DNA of 64,000 nucleotides, from assembly GCF_036370855.1 (NCBI RefSeq), contig NC_088101.1, forward strand, positions 5,401,501-5,465,500. The letters are read 5' to 3'. How positions within the stretch are numbered: the stretch's first letter is position 1; every line of letters begins with the position of its first letter. Position numbers and translations under genes: made by a program. This document shows, piece after piece, positions 10,137-55,900 of this stretch. The stretch comes from Dromaius novaehollandiae (taxonomy: Eukaryota; Chordata; Aves; Casuariiformes; Dromaiidae). Below the pieces are notes generated by a model. That model was not told the DNA's origin. It saw nothing but the letters and a program-made list of their open reading frames with translations, and did no database searches.

Positions 10137-10752
10137 CCTGATGGGGCTGGGAAGGAGCAATCCCTGCCGCTGCACCCACTCACGGCTGGGAAGAGGGTCC
10201 CCAGGGTTACTGCAGCCGCCGCCGGCCCCAAGGAGGCCTGGGAGCACGCACTACGCCCTGGCTCCCTGCCGCTCCGCGACCCGGCAGGCAACCCCAAGGC
10301 AGGGAGGGTGGCAGCACACCCAGGGCCCACGGCAGTTTTAGCGGGGAGGGGAAGGGCAGAGGCAGGAGCAGGCAAGGGAAGAAATGTTTGCTTGTGCTGT
10401 GTGTGGAGGAGGGAGGAGCGAGCAAGGGGAAAGGCCAGGGGGCCCGGCAGGGTTTCCCACTGGGCTCCCAGGCTCAGAGGGGGTGTTTTTCCAGCCTGTG
10501 TTTTTGTGCTGAAATCTTCCACAACCCTGAGAGGTGCTGGCAGCAATAACTCTGCAAAGCCTTGTCACAGGGTACTGAGGGGACACGAGGCATCATTCAC
10601 ATGCCCCTCAAGGGGGCTCTGGGCAGCACATCCACAGCCCAGGAGCAGCCGATGCCTTCCAAGAGCTTTTCCAAGCACGCATGCAAACAGGGCACTGGGA
10701 ATCAGCACAGTGCACATGACCAAGCACCCCCTGAGGATGTTAATAAAGACAT

Positions 10753-10763
10753 TTTATTTTATT
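10753..10763 (-). terminator. Polyadenylation signals of the SULT1B1-like gene
   Basis: Two overlapping AATAAA hexamers on the minus strand lie about 95 nt downstream of the SULT1B1-like stop codon. This is a suitable distance for a short 3' UTR. Confidence 0.6.
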
Positions 10764-10854
10764 TCCCTCCAGCAGGCCCAGCTCCAGCCCCCCGGGGTTG
10801 GGGGTCAGTCCCCAGGTCTAGCAGTGGCTGCGGGGCATGTGGCAGCCACCATCC

Positions 10855-12400
<1,546 letters not shown>

Positions 12401-12403
12401 CCT

Positions 12404-15144
12404 GATGGGGCCGGGAGAGGTGTTGGGGGCCAGCCGGCTCCTTGCAGAGCTGGGTCGGTGGTGGGAAGCAGCTGGGAGCAGGGATCAGTCTCCCCCTTGG
12501 GCTTTTGGGGGTGGCAGGGGGAAAGCTTTGGGGAACGGGGGGGCTGCTGCTTTGTAAAAGCCAGGTCCCTGCAATAGCTGTTGCTTTGTATGTGACTCAC
12601 TCCTTTACAGGCAGCAAAATTAAACTTACAGGAGTCTTAAACTTGGGCTGCTGGGGCACCTCACCTGACTGGGGAGCAGCACAAGTGGGCAGCCCTGACC
12701 CCATGCTTTTCTTCACCTGCCCTTGGACTTCGGCTGATGCATTCTGCCTCTTGTCCCCCCTGCTCCTCTATATTGCTTTTCTACTGCACCTATTATATCT
12801 CCCTCACAAGCAGAGACCGGGCGAAATGCCTTTCTTTAGTACACTTTAAATGCACTATAGCCAGAGCAACTCTGCTGGCAGGGCAGTCGGGTTTTAGCCC
12901 CAAAAGTCCTGTTGCTGCACACTCCAAGAGCACAGTGTGATTTCTGCTCGAGCTCTTGGAAAATGGAGTTTGCAACTACTGCCTGCAAAGGGAGTGCCGC
13001 AGAGTAGCACGAAAGCCTGGCAGCAGGGAGGCAGCCTGCTTAGACAGGTTTAAATACCACTTAGAAAGGAAAAGGGGAAGGCAGGCATCCCAGAGAGGGG
13101 GCCGAACCTGCCTGAAACGGTGGCTGCCAAGTCGCTGCGCTGGGCAGCTCAGCGTCAGCTTGAAGCGCTAAAAGGGAGCAGTTTTCCACCTTGCCTGGGG
13201 ACAGGGACCGCGCTCGAGTTGCTCAGCCAGCTTTGTGGGGAGTCAATCAGTAACCAGCTCGCCTTCCCGCGCTGCCGGCATCCCCCGGCTGGGCAACCGG
13301 CTGGGACCCCCGCGGCACCCGCGGCTCGGGCATCCCTGTTACCTGTGTCCGCTGCGCGTGGTCTCGCCAGGGCACAGGAGGGAAAAGCTCAGCCCTGAGC
13401 AGGGAAAAGGGGATTTATTTCCCCCCCCCCCCCTCCGCCCAACTCTCCGGCTCCGTGTGGAAAATGGAGGCATGGGGAGGCGCCTTGGGATGCAGGAGGC
13501 CCAGGGACGTCCTCCGGGAAGGGAGCCGGAGCAACCCGGACCCGGCAGTACGGAGGGAGGAGCACAGCCGGAAGACAAACTGGCGGGGAGCCACGGCAGC
13601 TCCTGGCACCACGCCTGGGAAGAGTTGCTTAGTACTCAGGCACCCCCCCCCCCCCGCCCCGTACAAAACCCGGGCTCACGCTGCTGACCTGATGCAGGGG
13701 CTCTGCATGGGGGCTGCTAGTGGGACGCGGGGGTCGGCCTTTGAGCCAACCCCCGGCGCACCAGCGCGGGACCAAAGTTCGGGCACCGCAGGGCTGAGAA
13801 ATGCTGCCGCAGCGGATATTGTGCTACTGCGGAAAGGGTTTAAAGGTGGCAGTGGTTATTGCCTCCTTATCTCCCTCCAGCGTGAAAATAAGCTGAGTTG
13901 TAAATAGGCAAGAGAGGAAAAACAGGAGCTGGGCATTTGCCTGCCCGAAATTGATCCTCGTTTGAAGGGTCTCTGCCACTTGGAGCAAGGGGAAATCAGA
14001 AGAGCGTCTGTTTTTTCCTGGAATTTCTTCACCTCACTTCCTGTCCATCAGTATTCAGCAGCAGGGGGACTTCACAGACTGTTCCCAGCTTCTTCCTCGA
14101 GCTGATGTGGCTTTTCTCCTCCTACATATGCTGGGCTGAAGGAAAACACAAGTATTTGGGGTGCCCCCTTCACTTACTTAGCACCGGTTTTCACAGCTGC
14201 ACCTGGGAAAATTCCAGATAAAAATAATTGCAGCATGCAAGCAGCTTGTGTGCAACAGCTGGGCTCACAGAGGCAACTTGCTGGAACAAGCATTCCTGGA
14301 GGCACTCAGGGTTGGCAGCTCACGGAGGACTGGGCTACATACACAAACTCTGTGCCAGGCTTTTGGGGAAGAGCTCCCTTTTGGGGAAATACAGAGATAA
14401 TGCCAGAGCTCGATGCCCCCACTCAGGGTCCGGGGCTCGGCTTTGCAGGCTTGTGGGGGGACGGGGAGGGTGCTTGTGAGATCTCACTCAGCCATGAAGT
14501 GGCTATGAAAATTTCTCTCTGTCCGGAGACCTTGGGGCAGACCCGCGCCCCCACCTCGTGCTTTGTAAAAAGATTCACAGCAATCCAGGGGCCTGTGCAT
14601 GTGGGAGGTGCGGGGACAGGGAGGCCGCTGGTACCTCTTGGCTGCTTCAGGTTTTTTTTTTCCACTGATTGCCGAGGCTCTGCTCCCTCTGGCACTGCCC
14701 TTTGCTTTGTAGGCAAGGTGTCAGGGCCTGAGAGCAATGTTTTCCGTAGGAAAATTTTGCCCTGCAAGCATTGCCTAGCGCCTTCAAGCGCCTTAGCAAT
14801 TTCTCGTGGCAGCGAGCCGTGCTTGAGGTGAGGCCGAGCATCACTGCAAGCCGCATAAGGACAGAGCCTTTGGATATTAAATGCATGCAGTTTTATGCTG
14901 CTGGGAGACCCAGGACTCTGTGTTTGTTCTTTGGCTTTGCTGTAATGTAATAAGAAAGGCAGGGGCCGGGTGCCCAGAGCAGGACAGCCACCACCACTTG
15001 CTTGCACAACCACACCTTTTACTAAGACGTACCTGCCAAAGAGGTTTTATTGGCAGATGGGGGAGCTGGTGATGCCAGTCCTTCCGCTTGTTGCTTCAGC
15101 CTCTAGCTGCAGATCAAAGCTCACCCTCCCCGCCACCATCACAC
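12404..15144. other. Interval between SULT1B1-like and SULT1E1-like genes
   Basis: It contains the CpG-rich block at 13100-13820 (separate entry). It should also hold the untranslated first exon and promoter of the SULT1B1-like gene, whose position I cannot fix. No coding exon is recognised; GC-rich open frames here are low-complexity. Confidence 0.5.
13100..13820. promoter_or_regulatory. CpG-rich block, candidate promoter of the SULT1B1-like gene
   Basis: This block is GC-rich with many CpG dinucleotides, unlike most of the window. It lies 0.7-1.4 kb upstream of the SULT1B1-like coding start, where an untranslated exon and promoter are expected. It includes C homopolymers of about 14-17 bases near 13423 and 13645. 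Promoter function is inferred from position and composition; no core element was identified. Confidence 0.4.
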
Positions 15145-15150
15145 TTTATT
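15145..15150 (-). terminator. Polyadenylation signal of the SULT1E1-like locus
   Basis: AATAAA on the minus strand lies about 320 nt downstream of the stop codon of the SULT1E1-like pseudogene. A second AATAAA lies at 15046-15051. Confidence 0.45.
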
Positions 15151-15469
15151 ACCAGAAGGGAAAACAAATCACTGCCAATTCTCAACGCTTCATGAAATCG
15201 CACAGCATGATGGGGCCGGACCCAGATTTTGGCCTGCAAAGATGGCTCTCAAAGTTCACGATCCATTTCCAGCACAGGGAAGGGCATGCAACCCCACCTC
15301 CACCTCTGGAAATTGGAGCAGAACCTCCCCTCCCCCCAGTATTGCAGTGGGGGGAAACCCTGACTCTCCTCTCCGTGGAGAGGTGCCCATGAAACACAGC
15401 AGCGGCGGCAGCAGCTCACAGAGCCCCCGGGCCATGCCATGCCATGCCGCCGGTGTTCCCAGCGTCCCC

Positions 15470-16973
15470 TCATATCTCCATGTGGAAGCAGAGGTCGGAG
15501 CCCTCCACCTGCTCCTCGTAGTGCTTATTGAAGCGTTTGTTCTGGGTCACCATAAAGTGTTTTTTCCAGTCCCCTGCAATCCCTGGGGGAGAGTGAGAAA
15601 ATCAAGCAGACGTTGCCCCAGGGCGATCCGCAGTGGCAATTTAACACTGCAGGGGCGGGGCTGCGGGAAGGTCTGCTTGCAGTGCAGGCGCCCACCTTTC
15701 CGCAGAAAGGGCAACAGGCTGTGGTCCATCATCCAGCTCGGCAGGGTCTTGTAGTTGTCAGCAGGGTTTTTCCTCATCTCCTGGAAGGAGGTGTGGTGGA
15801 CTATCTTTGCTGCCATGCCCTCAGCCACCTCCTTGCCCAGGAACTGGGCGATCTTCTGCACCTCACGCCAGAAGTCTTGGGGAGGTGGGCGCCCGGAGAG
15901 GCAGGTAAGCTGGCCCTAAGCGGACAGGAAGGGTGGCATGGTGCCCCCAGCCTTCCTTCATGGCCCCGCCGCCCTCACATGCTTCATGTCCTCGTAGAAG
16001 AGGTAGAGGAGCCGCTTCTCCTGCCTCTTCTCCCAGCAGTCTTTTACATGGGCATACCAGGACCTGTAGGCCACTGTGGGCTGGCAGCATGGGAGGGAAG
16101 GCATATTTGGGGTTTAATTGGGCCAGTGGATCCCAGCCTGTGGCCGCCTTGTGGGGTTAGGGGGTCCCAGGGGCCAGGATTTGTCCCCAGTTTGGCTCCC
16201 ACCTTTTCCAGCTGTGGAGTTCTGCAGAAACTCCTCCATTGTGCTGGGGTCAGGGTGCATCTTCGCCATCTGGTAGAAGTAGGAGGAGGAGGTGGCCACA
16301 TCCTTGGGGTTGCGGGCAACATAGATCACCTGGGGGGCAGGTGACGCAGGTCAGTGGGGTGGCAGGGCTGGGGATCCCCCCATGAGGCACCCTGGTCTGT
16401 GGAAGCGCCCACCTTGCAGTCCTGGTCCCAGAAGGAGACAGGCAGCAGCTGGACAGGGAGGTGGGTCTTCACCAGGTGCAGCGAAGGTGTCTTGGCCAGC
16501 AGCTCGATGCCTAGGGGGTGAGGGGGTTAGAGGGGCGAAAGCCGCCAGAGGCCAGCGTGGGGCTGCCCCAGCTCGGCCCCATCCCCGGATGACGACGATG
16601 ACATGAGACCCACCATTCGGCATATTGGGGTCGTTCATCTCCAGGAAGGGCACCTGGTTGAAGACGGCATTCCACTTGCATTTCTCCACATTGCCATCGT
16701 GATAGATCATGTCCACGATCTCACTGAGCCACGTGGTGCCTGCAGCATGGCAGGAGGGTTTCACAGCCACCAGCACCCTGTGCCCACCACCCTCCCACCC
16801 CATCCCTGTGCCTGCTGTGGCTGCTCACCCAATTTGGGGAAGGTGCAGATGAGCAGGTCATTGGGCCAGGCTTGGAAAACCTGCACTTGCTACCAGCCCT
16901 TGATGAACCACTTGTAGAGGGGGATCCCCTGGAGGGTGCCCAGCTCCTCCTGGACAATGTCCTCCCTGCCCAT
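15470..16973 (-). pseudogene. SULT1E1-like pseudogene: SULT1E1-like sulfotransferase, disabled
   Basis: This is a paralogue with the full set of SULT1 coding exons: 16829-16973, 16614-16739, 16413-16510, 16203-16329, 15979-16073, 15696-15876 and 15470-15582. Exon sizes follow the family (126, 98, 127, 95, 113 nt). Catalytic KTHLP and RKGGIAGDWKK remain, and FVPFLE/HHTSFQEM-type stretches best recall SULT1E1, the estrogen sulfotransferase. Several host-gene defects are visible. An in-frame TAG lies at codon 28 (16890-16892). The PAPS loop reads FPKLG instead of FPKSG. The exon 7 acceptor has AA where AG is expected before GAC, so the nearest AG shifts the frame by one. The dimer motif is degenerate (KKHFMVTQNK). 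An upstream out-of-frame ATG also precedes the start. It probably lost function fairly recently, as most of the frame is still open. Confidence 0.85.
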
Positions 16974-17883
16974 CTCAGCTTCTGGAGCACCGCATCTGCA
17001 AGGGTTTCGGCTCACTCAGAAAGTCACTGGGACAAGGTGGAGAGGGCCGTTCCTGGGGAAAACGCCTTCAGGCGAAGTCCACCCCGTGATACGTGCATCC
17101 CATCTGCACCCGGCAGGGAGTGCAGAGCACAGCATTTCCCTGCTGGGGAAATCCCTCCAGCCTTGGCCCCATCGCCCTGGTTGCCAGCGCCACGCTGTAC
17201 CTGCCAGGGGACCTGCGGCCACTGGGTCAGTGGCACCATTCTGCTGGGAGCATCTGCACACCTCCGCCCACTTGCTCGGTTTTGGTAATGGTTTACGAGC
17301 CCGCGTCCACCCCTAGGTCTTAAATTGTCTTCGCACGCTCATGAGCTGGTTGTGTCACTCAGTTGCTGGCCACCCATCCCACCTGGTTGCTACCACTATT
17401 TATATAACCGGGCTAGGGTTTCAGAGTGCTTGCAAACCAAGAGCCACGGTGCCATGGAGAGGGCGATGTTTATGGGTCTTCAAAAGGCAGGGGGGTTCCC
17501 AGATCCCTAACAGAAAGCAGCCCGAGCCAGAGGGCACTCGGGACATCTGCACGGATGGGAGGCATCCAGGCACCCTCTGACCTTGTGCTCTCGCCACAGA
17601 AATGGAGCCGCCAGAACAGGTGGGAGTGATGCTGGCCCCACAGCAGAAATAAATGGGGGGGTTTTGTTAGTGCCACACAGAGCTCCGGTTCAGCATCTCA
17701 ACCTGACTCCAACCCCGGACCCAAGCAGATGAAGAACAAAAAGTAGCGAGGGCCAAGTAGCAGGATTTAGCTGCCCATAGCAGGGAAGCTCTTTGCTTCT
17801 GTGCCGTTTCCCATTATGGCTGACATGGATGAGCAACACTCGAAAAATCCAAGAGGCAAACAGTGATAGGGGCTGTTTATCCT
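16974..17883. other. Interval between SULT1E1-like pseudogene and SLC20A2 3' end
   Basis: An acceptor ACCCTTGCAG lies just upstream of the SULT1E1-like start, implying an untranslated first exon further right. None is identified. No coding content is recognised. Confidence 0.5.
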
Positions 17884-17889
17884 TTTATT
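17884..17889 (-). terminator. Candidate SLC20A2 polyadenylation signal
   Basis: AATAAA on the minus strand lies about 1.53 kb downstream of the SLC20A2 stop. The sequence in between is AT-rich and noncoding, as expected for the 3' UTR. Confidence 0.5.
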
Positions 17890-19417
17890 ATAAATTTAGT
17901 ACGAATGACCAATGGAAAAGTCACAATGGAGTACCAAGAACGTTTATCAAAATTTTAGCAGCATTTAAACAGTAATAGATTCCCAACCTCATTTGGCCAC
18001 CCCTTTGCCCTTGCCTCCTCCCCAAGAAACAGTAACCTTAACCTAAATGTGCTTTCCAAAGCTGTGCAGGGGATGTAGCTGGCCATTTCCCATACGGGTC
18101 GCCCTAGCTGCTGGGAAAATCTCATCCTAAATGCTGGTTACCATGCAATCCCCATTCATACAGGGCCAGAATCTCATCCCCTAGTGATGGTGGACAGCAG
18201 CGCGCAGGGCTGCATGGTCAGGGGGTAGGATGGGACTTGCCTGGGGGACCCGGTCCGAGCTTCAGGCATTTATTTGCATCCTCGCTGTAACTGAAGTTCA
18301 CGCAGCGTTCAGCTCACCTTTCCACACCAATACCGTCATTCACACAAAACTAGCGCCTACTTTCTACCTGCTGTTATTCCTCAGCATTTGCACATGGCTA
18401 TGACATAGACCCTACAATCCCACTCATTTACCTGAGATTGTGTGGTTGTGACATGCTGGATAAAAAAAGAGGAAACTGACAGTCTGTTCTTACACTGAAA
18501 CCGATAGTAGGACAACTAGAAGCAAAGCCTTGTAAGGGGAAGGTAGAAGGTGAGTAGTGAGAGACTTCAAACCACAAAATCAAGCCAGTATACTATAGTC
18601 AAATGTGGACAGTAGTGTTATGCCTACTAGGTAACAAGAACAAGTAGAACTAACTCTTTTTTTGTGTGTGTGGTTTTTTTTAGTTACATTAAGACATGAA
18701 CAGTACTCTCCCAGCTTTGCTGGTGGTAGTTTAGCAAAAACAACTTTAAATTAGAGGTGGGGAAACACAACACACGCCCACACGTGTAGACAACAACATA
18801 ATATTGACAAGCTATTCCCCTGCTTCTTTGGTACTTCCTAAACTTTCTTATCCAAAATATATAAGGGAAATGCACCATTTAAAAGTTACTGTTTGTAAGT
18901 ATTTACAAAGCCATAACCATTACACTATGATACACAAAGTTCAATATGATATGAACAAAGTTATTTTATGAAAAGCACTTCTGCACATTTTAGTTTGTTC
19001 CAGTATCTTAATAGCTTTAAAAAAATTCATGTGTTATGCAGTCCTGTACCTCGCTTCTTCTTATATCAAATGGACAAGAAACATTTCCTAATCCATACTC
19101 TTCTTCAAAAGATTAAAAAATTGCCACCAAAATGATACACTATGTACAAATTTTACTAAATATTAAATTCTAGGCAATTATTTTCACCCCACTGATAATA
19201 TAACTTAGGTATTGTTACCTACTATATGCATATATATTTCTTTAATATATAAGAAATGGCACCACATCACCATGTCACCAATATGACACATTGTTATGTA
19301 CAGTAGATAAGAAGTTAGATATGGAAGATGAATCCTTTCCAACTGGTTCTTTCCCAGGAACGCTTCTCCCCTCATAGTAGCTTGGCTGTTTCCCCTTTTC
19401 CTGGAGAAAGAGGCTCT
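17890..19417 (-). other. SLC20A2: SLC20A2 3' untranslated region (probable)
   Basis: This AT-rich interval lies between the SLC20A2 stop (19418-19420) and the AATAAA at 17884-17889. No coding frame is supported. Exact transcript ends cannot be read from sequence alone. Confidence 0.5.
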
Positions 19418-51333
<31,916 letters not shown>

Positions 51334-52799
51334 CTGCAACAGAAAAAGAGAAAATAAAAAAGGGGGAATACTCAGCGGAACCTGCAACAAAGTGTGTTTT
51401 CAGAAGCAAACAGATGATTTAAATCCACTAATGGGAGCCTACTTTGGCATGTGACTGGTCTAATCATAAAGCAATTCAGAAAAGATTAAAATTAGGTCAC
51501 CTCCGAAGCAATGTGTTTCTTGCAACGGCAGTAGCTGAGAAAACGCATTGATCATTTTGAAAGGACTTGGAAACGTTGGGATTTTGTTGGTGCTGAATTT
51601 ACCAAGCAGTGTGATTATATTGTGCTATCATACCACATGCAGTAGAAATACACTTGTCTTACAGCCTTTCAATCACTGAAACAGGACAATAATCACAATA
51701 TTCCCATGTATCCCTACACATTATACAAGTCTAGAAAAAAAGTTTGACTAAAAAGTTAACAGTTCTTTGCTCCTTCCCACAGATAGTTACCAATTACTAC
51801 CAGGCTATACTCAAACCATGTATGTTGTATGTATTTTTCAGTACTTCTTCAGATGGTTTCAGTTTTCTGCTATCCTTTTGAACTATGCTTTAATTAGTTG
51901 TTAATTAAATTTGAAAGATGAGTGAGATCTTTCAAACTAAAAATGTACAAAGAGAAATGGATTTTAAAAAAGTAAATGCTTCACCATCCAAGACTTTATA
52001 TTCTGATCTTTATGTCAACAAGAGCCAGTAAGTATATTTATATAAGCCAAATAAAAACCCACACTTACACTATGCTGTCACCTAGCTCCCCTTTATTGCT
52101 ATGAAACAGAGGCAGTTAGAAACCAGACAAACCCATTTTTAAGAGCTGTCTAGGGAATGGCAGATGCAAACCCCCTAGCCTGGCTCCTGCTCTCTCTTGC
52201 ATGCTTTCCCCACAATCCGGCACAATACCCCCAGCAAGCAAAATTTCAAGTCCGTGCTTAATTTCTTTCCATGACCCCAATGCAACACAGGTCTGAAGCA
52301 GCAAGGAGAAAACCTGAAGGAAGGTTCCATGTAGAGGATGTCCAAAAACTCAGAAATAAGAGACTTGTTTGGCTCTGAAGGAAGGCAAAACTTATGGAGT
52401 GTAACTGGGAGGCACTAAGTCACGCCAGCACTTGTCCCATACCCCTGGGAGCCTTTCTCAGTAATTCTTGCTCAGTGCTTGGTGTGAGTCTTGTTATGTA
52501 TAACACTTACTTGTAACCACAGATGGAAAACATGATTACCCAAGATAAGGTAGTTAGGAAGTGATTATTTGAGCATTTTGGGCTGTAAGACATAGGCCTC
52601 ATGTCTTCAAGCCACTGGGAAGTATTTTATAGTCAAATAAGACAGCGCATGCATTGACTCACTGCTATGTGAGTCTGGCTCCGCATATAATATGAGTGTG
52701 AAAGGGGCTTAGACAGCATGGGAAAAAGAGAAACATTTTTCCTTACTCTGTTTTCTGTATTTGTTTTAAAATTTCTCTGATATATTTCAGTTTTTTGGT

Positions 52800-52990
52800 A
52801 GTAGATGAAGTGCTGGACTAGGACCATTCATTAATCCTGGAGATTCATGATTAAATCCTTAAACCTGCATGGATTAACACAGTGACTTGACCAAGTTAGT
52901 GTCTGTGCCTCAGTTTCTTCTCCAGAAAAAGGAGAAATTTCTCCATGTACCTTTGTGACACCTGTATGAATTTAATGTCATGAATGTATC
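52800..52990 (+). mobile_element. MIR/CORE-SINE-like remnant
   Basis: The order 'gtgctggactaggacc', 'gattcatgattaaatcc', 'gacttgaccaagttagtgtc', 'tgtgcctcagtttcttctcc' and 'ctttgtgacacctgtatgaa' follows the MIR/CORE-SINE consensus layout. It is full-length or nearly so but highly diverged, so it is an ancient amniote insertion. Confidence 0.6.
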
Positions 52991-55900
52991 GATCTGACCA
53001 TCAACTTGACTGAAATCCACCGGTGAGTCTAATAGGCATTAGATACCACACACGTGTGCACAAGCATTACATGAGACTCAGTTCCTTCAGACCACCAGAT
53101 AAACGCAAATCCTCATTCCCAACACAGGGATCTGTCTTTTTTCCCCCTAGCGACCAACCGAGCAACCTACTGCAGGGACGTGACTTCTCGCGTCAGGAGA
53201 AGCACAGGGCCTGGGACATTCCCTGCTACAACCGAGTTCATGGGACAAAACTGGTCAGATCTGCTCCTCAAGCCACCGTCAGTTCCTACAGCTTCCAAAA
53301 TAAACTCTGAAGTCACAAGGTTGCCCTTATTAGCTTCCCTGGGGACAACAGCTCCCAATGGTCCCGAAGAAATTAAAACTTAAAGTGTGCATGTGGTGGG
53401 GCACAGGGAGCTCCTGAAACTCCTCGTGAAGGCCAAAGGGCCTCCCAAAATTTCTTGGTGGGCTCTGAGAGCTACATAACCTGCCTCACAGAAATGGCAT
53501 AGGAGGCCTTGGGAGAAAAGGATGTCTTAAGTAAGAAGTAACCATTCCTGTCATTTTACGCGAGGTCACAGTTGAAAATAAATAGATCTTCCTCCAAAAC
53601 TTGGGAGACTCGACTTGACATCCTTTGCATTTTTAAATGTGACATAACACAACAACAAAGCCCTGCTTTAATCAGATCAACATCAAAATGAAAAGAGGAA
53701 AGGGAATAAACACACATTTAAAAATGAACACGCAGGCAGCATTTGAATCACCAGGTGAGTAGTAACTTAAAACTAGGTTACTACTTTCACCTTCATTAAC
53801 TGTAAAAGATGCTAAATGTTTAAAAAAAAAGGAAACAAAACAGAAAATAAAAAGGTTCCATCTGCTCTGCTGTGAAAGTTCTCAGAAATGCAAAATATTT
53901 CTGCAAACTAGGCCAATGACTAAATACAGACTAAATCTTGCAGCATGCTTCTTTCTAGAGACCAAAATATAGCTGGCATGCTCAGGCATGCTGAGTTATG
54001 CCCCTCATCACCTAATCTAACCCAAGAGCCTGTGGTATTTTGTGTTGTTATCGGGACGACAAAGAAACTGGAAAAAACGCCATGCAGCAGGGAAGGCTGG
54101 ATCTGGGGCTTTCTGCATGACAGCTGAAAGCTGTTCCCCTGTTTCCTCTCCTGGGCTACATTACATTTCACCAATATGTCTCTCTGAATGCCAAATGCAA
54201 TTAAACCTGACCTTCTAGACTCTAGGAAATCCTCTTATTTACCTGTGGGGCCACGATCATCTCTCTGCCAAAGCCTCCTCAGTTGGTTGCATTATGCTGC
54301 TGCAGCAGAGCCTCCATGGCAAAAATCCCCTGATTTTTGGAAACACTAAGCATGGCCCCATGCCCCACTGGCAGATGAGCTAGACACCCCCCTCTGTGTT
54401 TATTTTGTTTCTAGCTAGGCATTTTATTAGAAATCTGTAAACATGAAACGCTAGTTCCTTCCTAAGGGAGAGATTAAAACAAAACCGAGGTAAAGAAGCA
54501 CCTTGATTCATTCAGAATGACCAGTGAATCTGCAGGAAAGAGTCAGGAAGTGGTAACCACAAGATCATTTTAGGACATGCTTATACATGGAGATTTACTA
54601 AGATAGCTATTCTGGAAACTATTCTCAGTACATTTCTAAATGTAGACAAGATTTTAGTGAAGAAACAGCATGAAATTTGAAAAATAGTTGCCAGTTATTA
54701 TTTTTGAGGGTGAGCAAATTGCTGTTAAAAGAACACAAAAACATCTAACAACTGGGACGAAGGGTTAAGGAAAATTTTGCTCAGGACTAAGTCCAAAGTC
54801 TAAGGAAGCAATCAGAGTACATTACCAACCCATAATCCAACTGTGTGACATAAAGGAAACAAACAGACCCAACAAATGTCATTTAATTGTCTCTTGCTGA
54901 AAATTAGGAAAGAATCTACTGCATTAACACGAAACATCAAAAATTCATATAAATCATATCCTCTGCAACTCCTGTGCTCTCAGAGGCTGACTGACACTGC
55001 AGTCTAAAACTTTAACCTTCAATCAACAGTACAGAGATTCAGAGAAGTCCCATTTTAAGTGTTTTTTTGTTGTTGCCTGAGTATGAGCAAAAATCAAAAG
55101 ACAGCAGCTAATGTAGCATTTCTAAAGACAACTATTACAAACAGTGCACTTCACATTATGACAAGACATACGGGAGAGGACGACTTCATTTCCCTTGCCA
55201 TGTTCAAAACAGCAGGTGTTTCATTATAGGCAGTTGCATTTAATCTGTACTGACAGGCAAGTTCACTTCTAGTTACCGGTGCCTGAAAAGCCTGTCTGAA
55301 ACATTCACCATCCTGCAACTTCTTGTAGGTTATTCCATACCTCTGAAATTTTTGTATGCTGTTCTTTATGTAAAACCAACTTGTCAGGCTTCCCACCTAC
55401 ATGGATAGATGCAGCGATCTTACAAACTCATGGCAGAAACTGCACTTCATTCCAGGGGTATTAAATACAGCGCTGCACAGAAATCAAATCTGATTAATAA
55501 CCAAAGCTACTAACATAGCTCACATGAACAGTTCTTATCTTTTCTTGTTCCTGCTCAGGCCCTAACGCTCACAAATTATCTACTTACGCTACTAATATAA
55601 CATTTGTGATAGGAAAGGTGGGGTAATTCCAGTGGTTCAAGACCAAGAACATCCCTATATGGCTCTAAATTACATGCACAGTACTTGTCACAAGGCCAAG
55701 CATGATGCAAGTTTAATGCTCCAGGACACAAAAAGCGCCTTCAACTTATTTCAAAAAATCAACTACAGCATACACAGAAACAGTTTATGCATCAATCAGT
55801 TCCTATTTTGATATAACATGCTTTACACTACTACTCGATATGGAAACAACCCTGAAGTTCATGGCTTTCCAAGGACTCTGATCAGGTTTAACATGGCAGA

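Noticed and set aside
55151-55396. 81-codon minus-strand frame with protein-like composition
   Set aside because: No convincing acceptor/donor pair and no family similarity recognised; too short to support.
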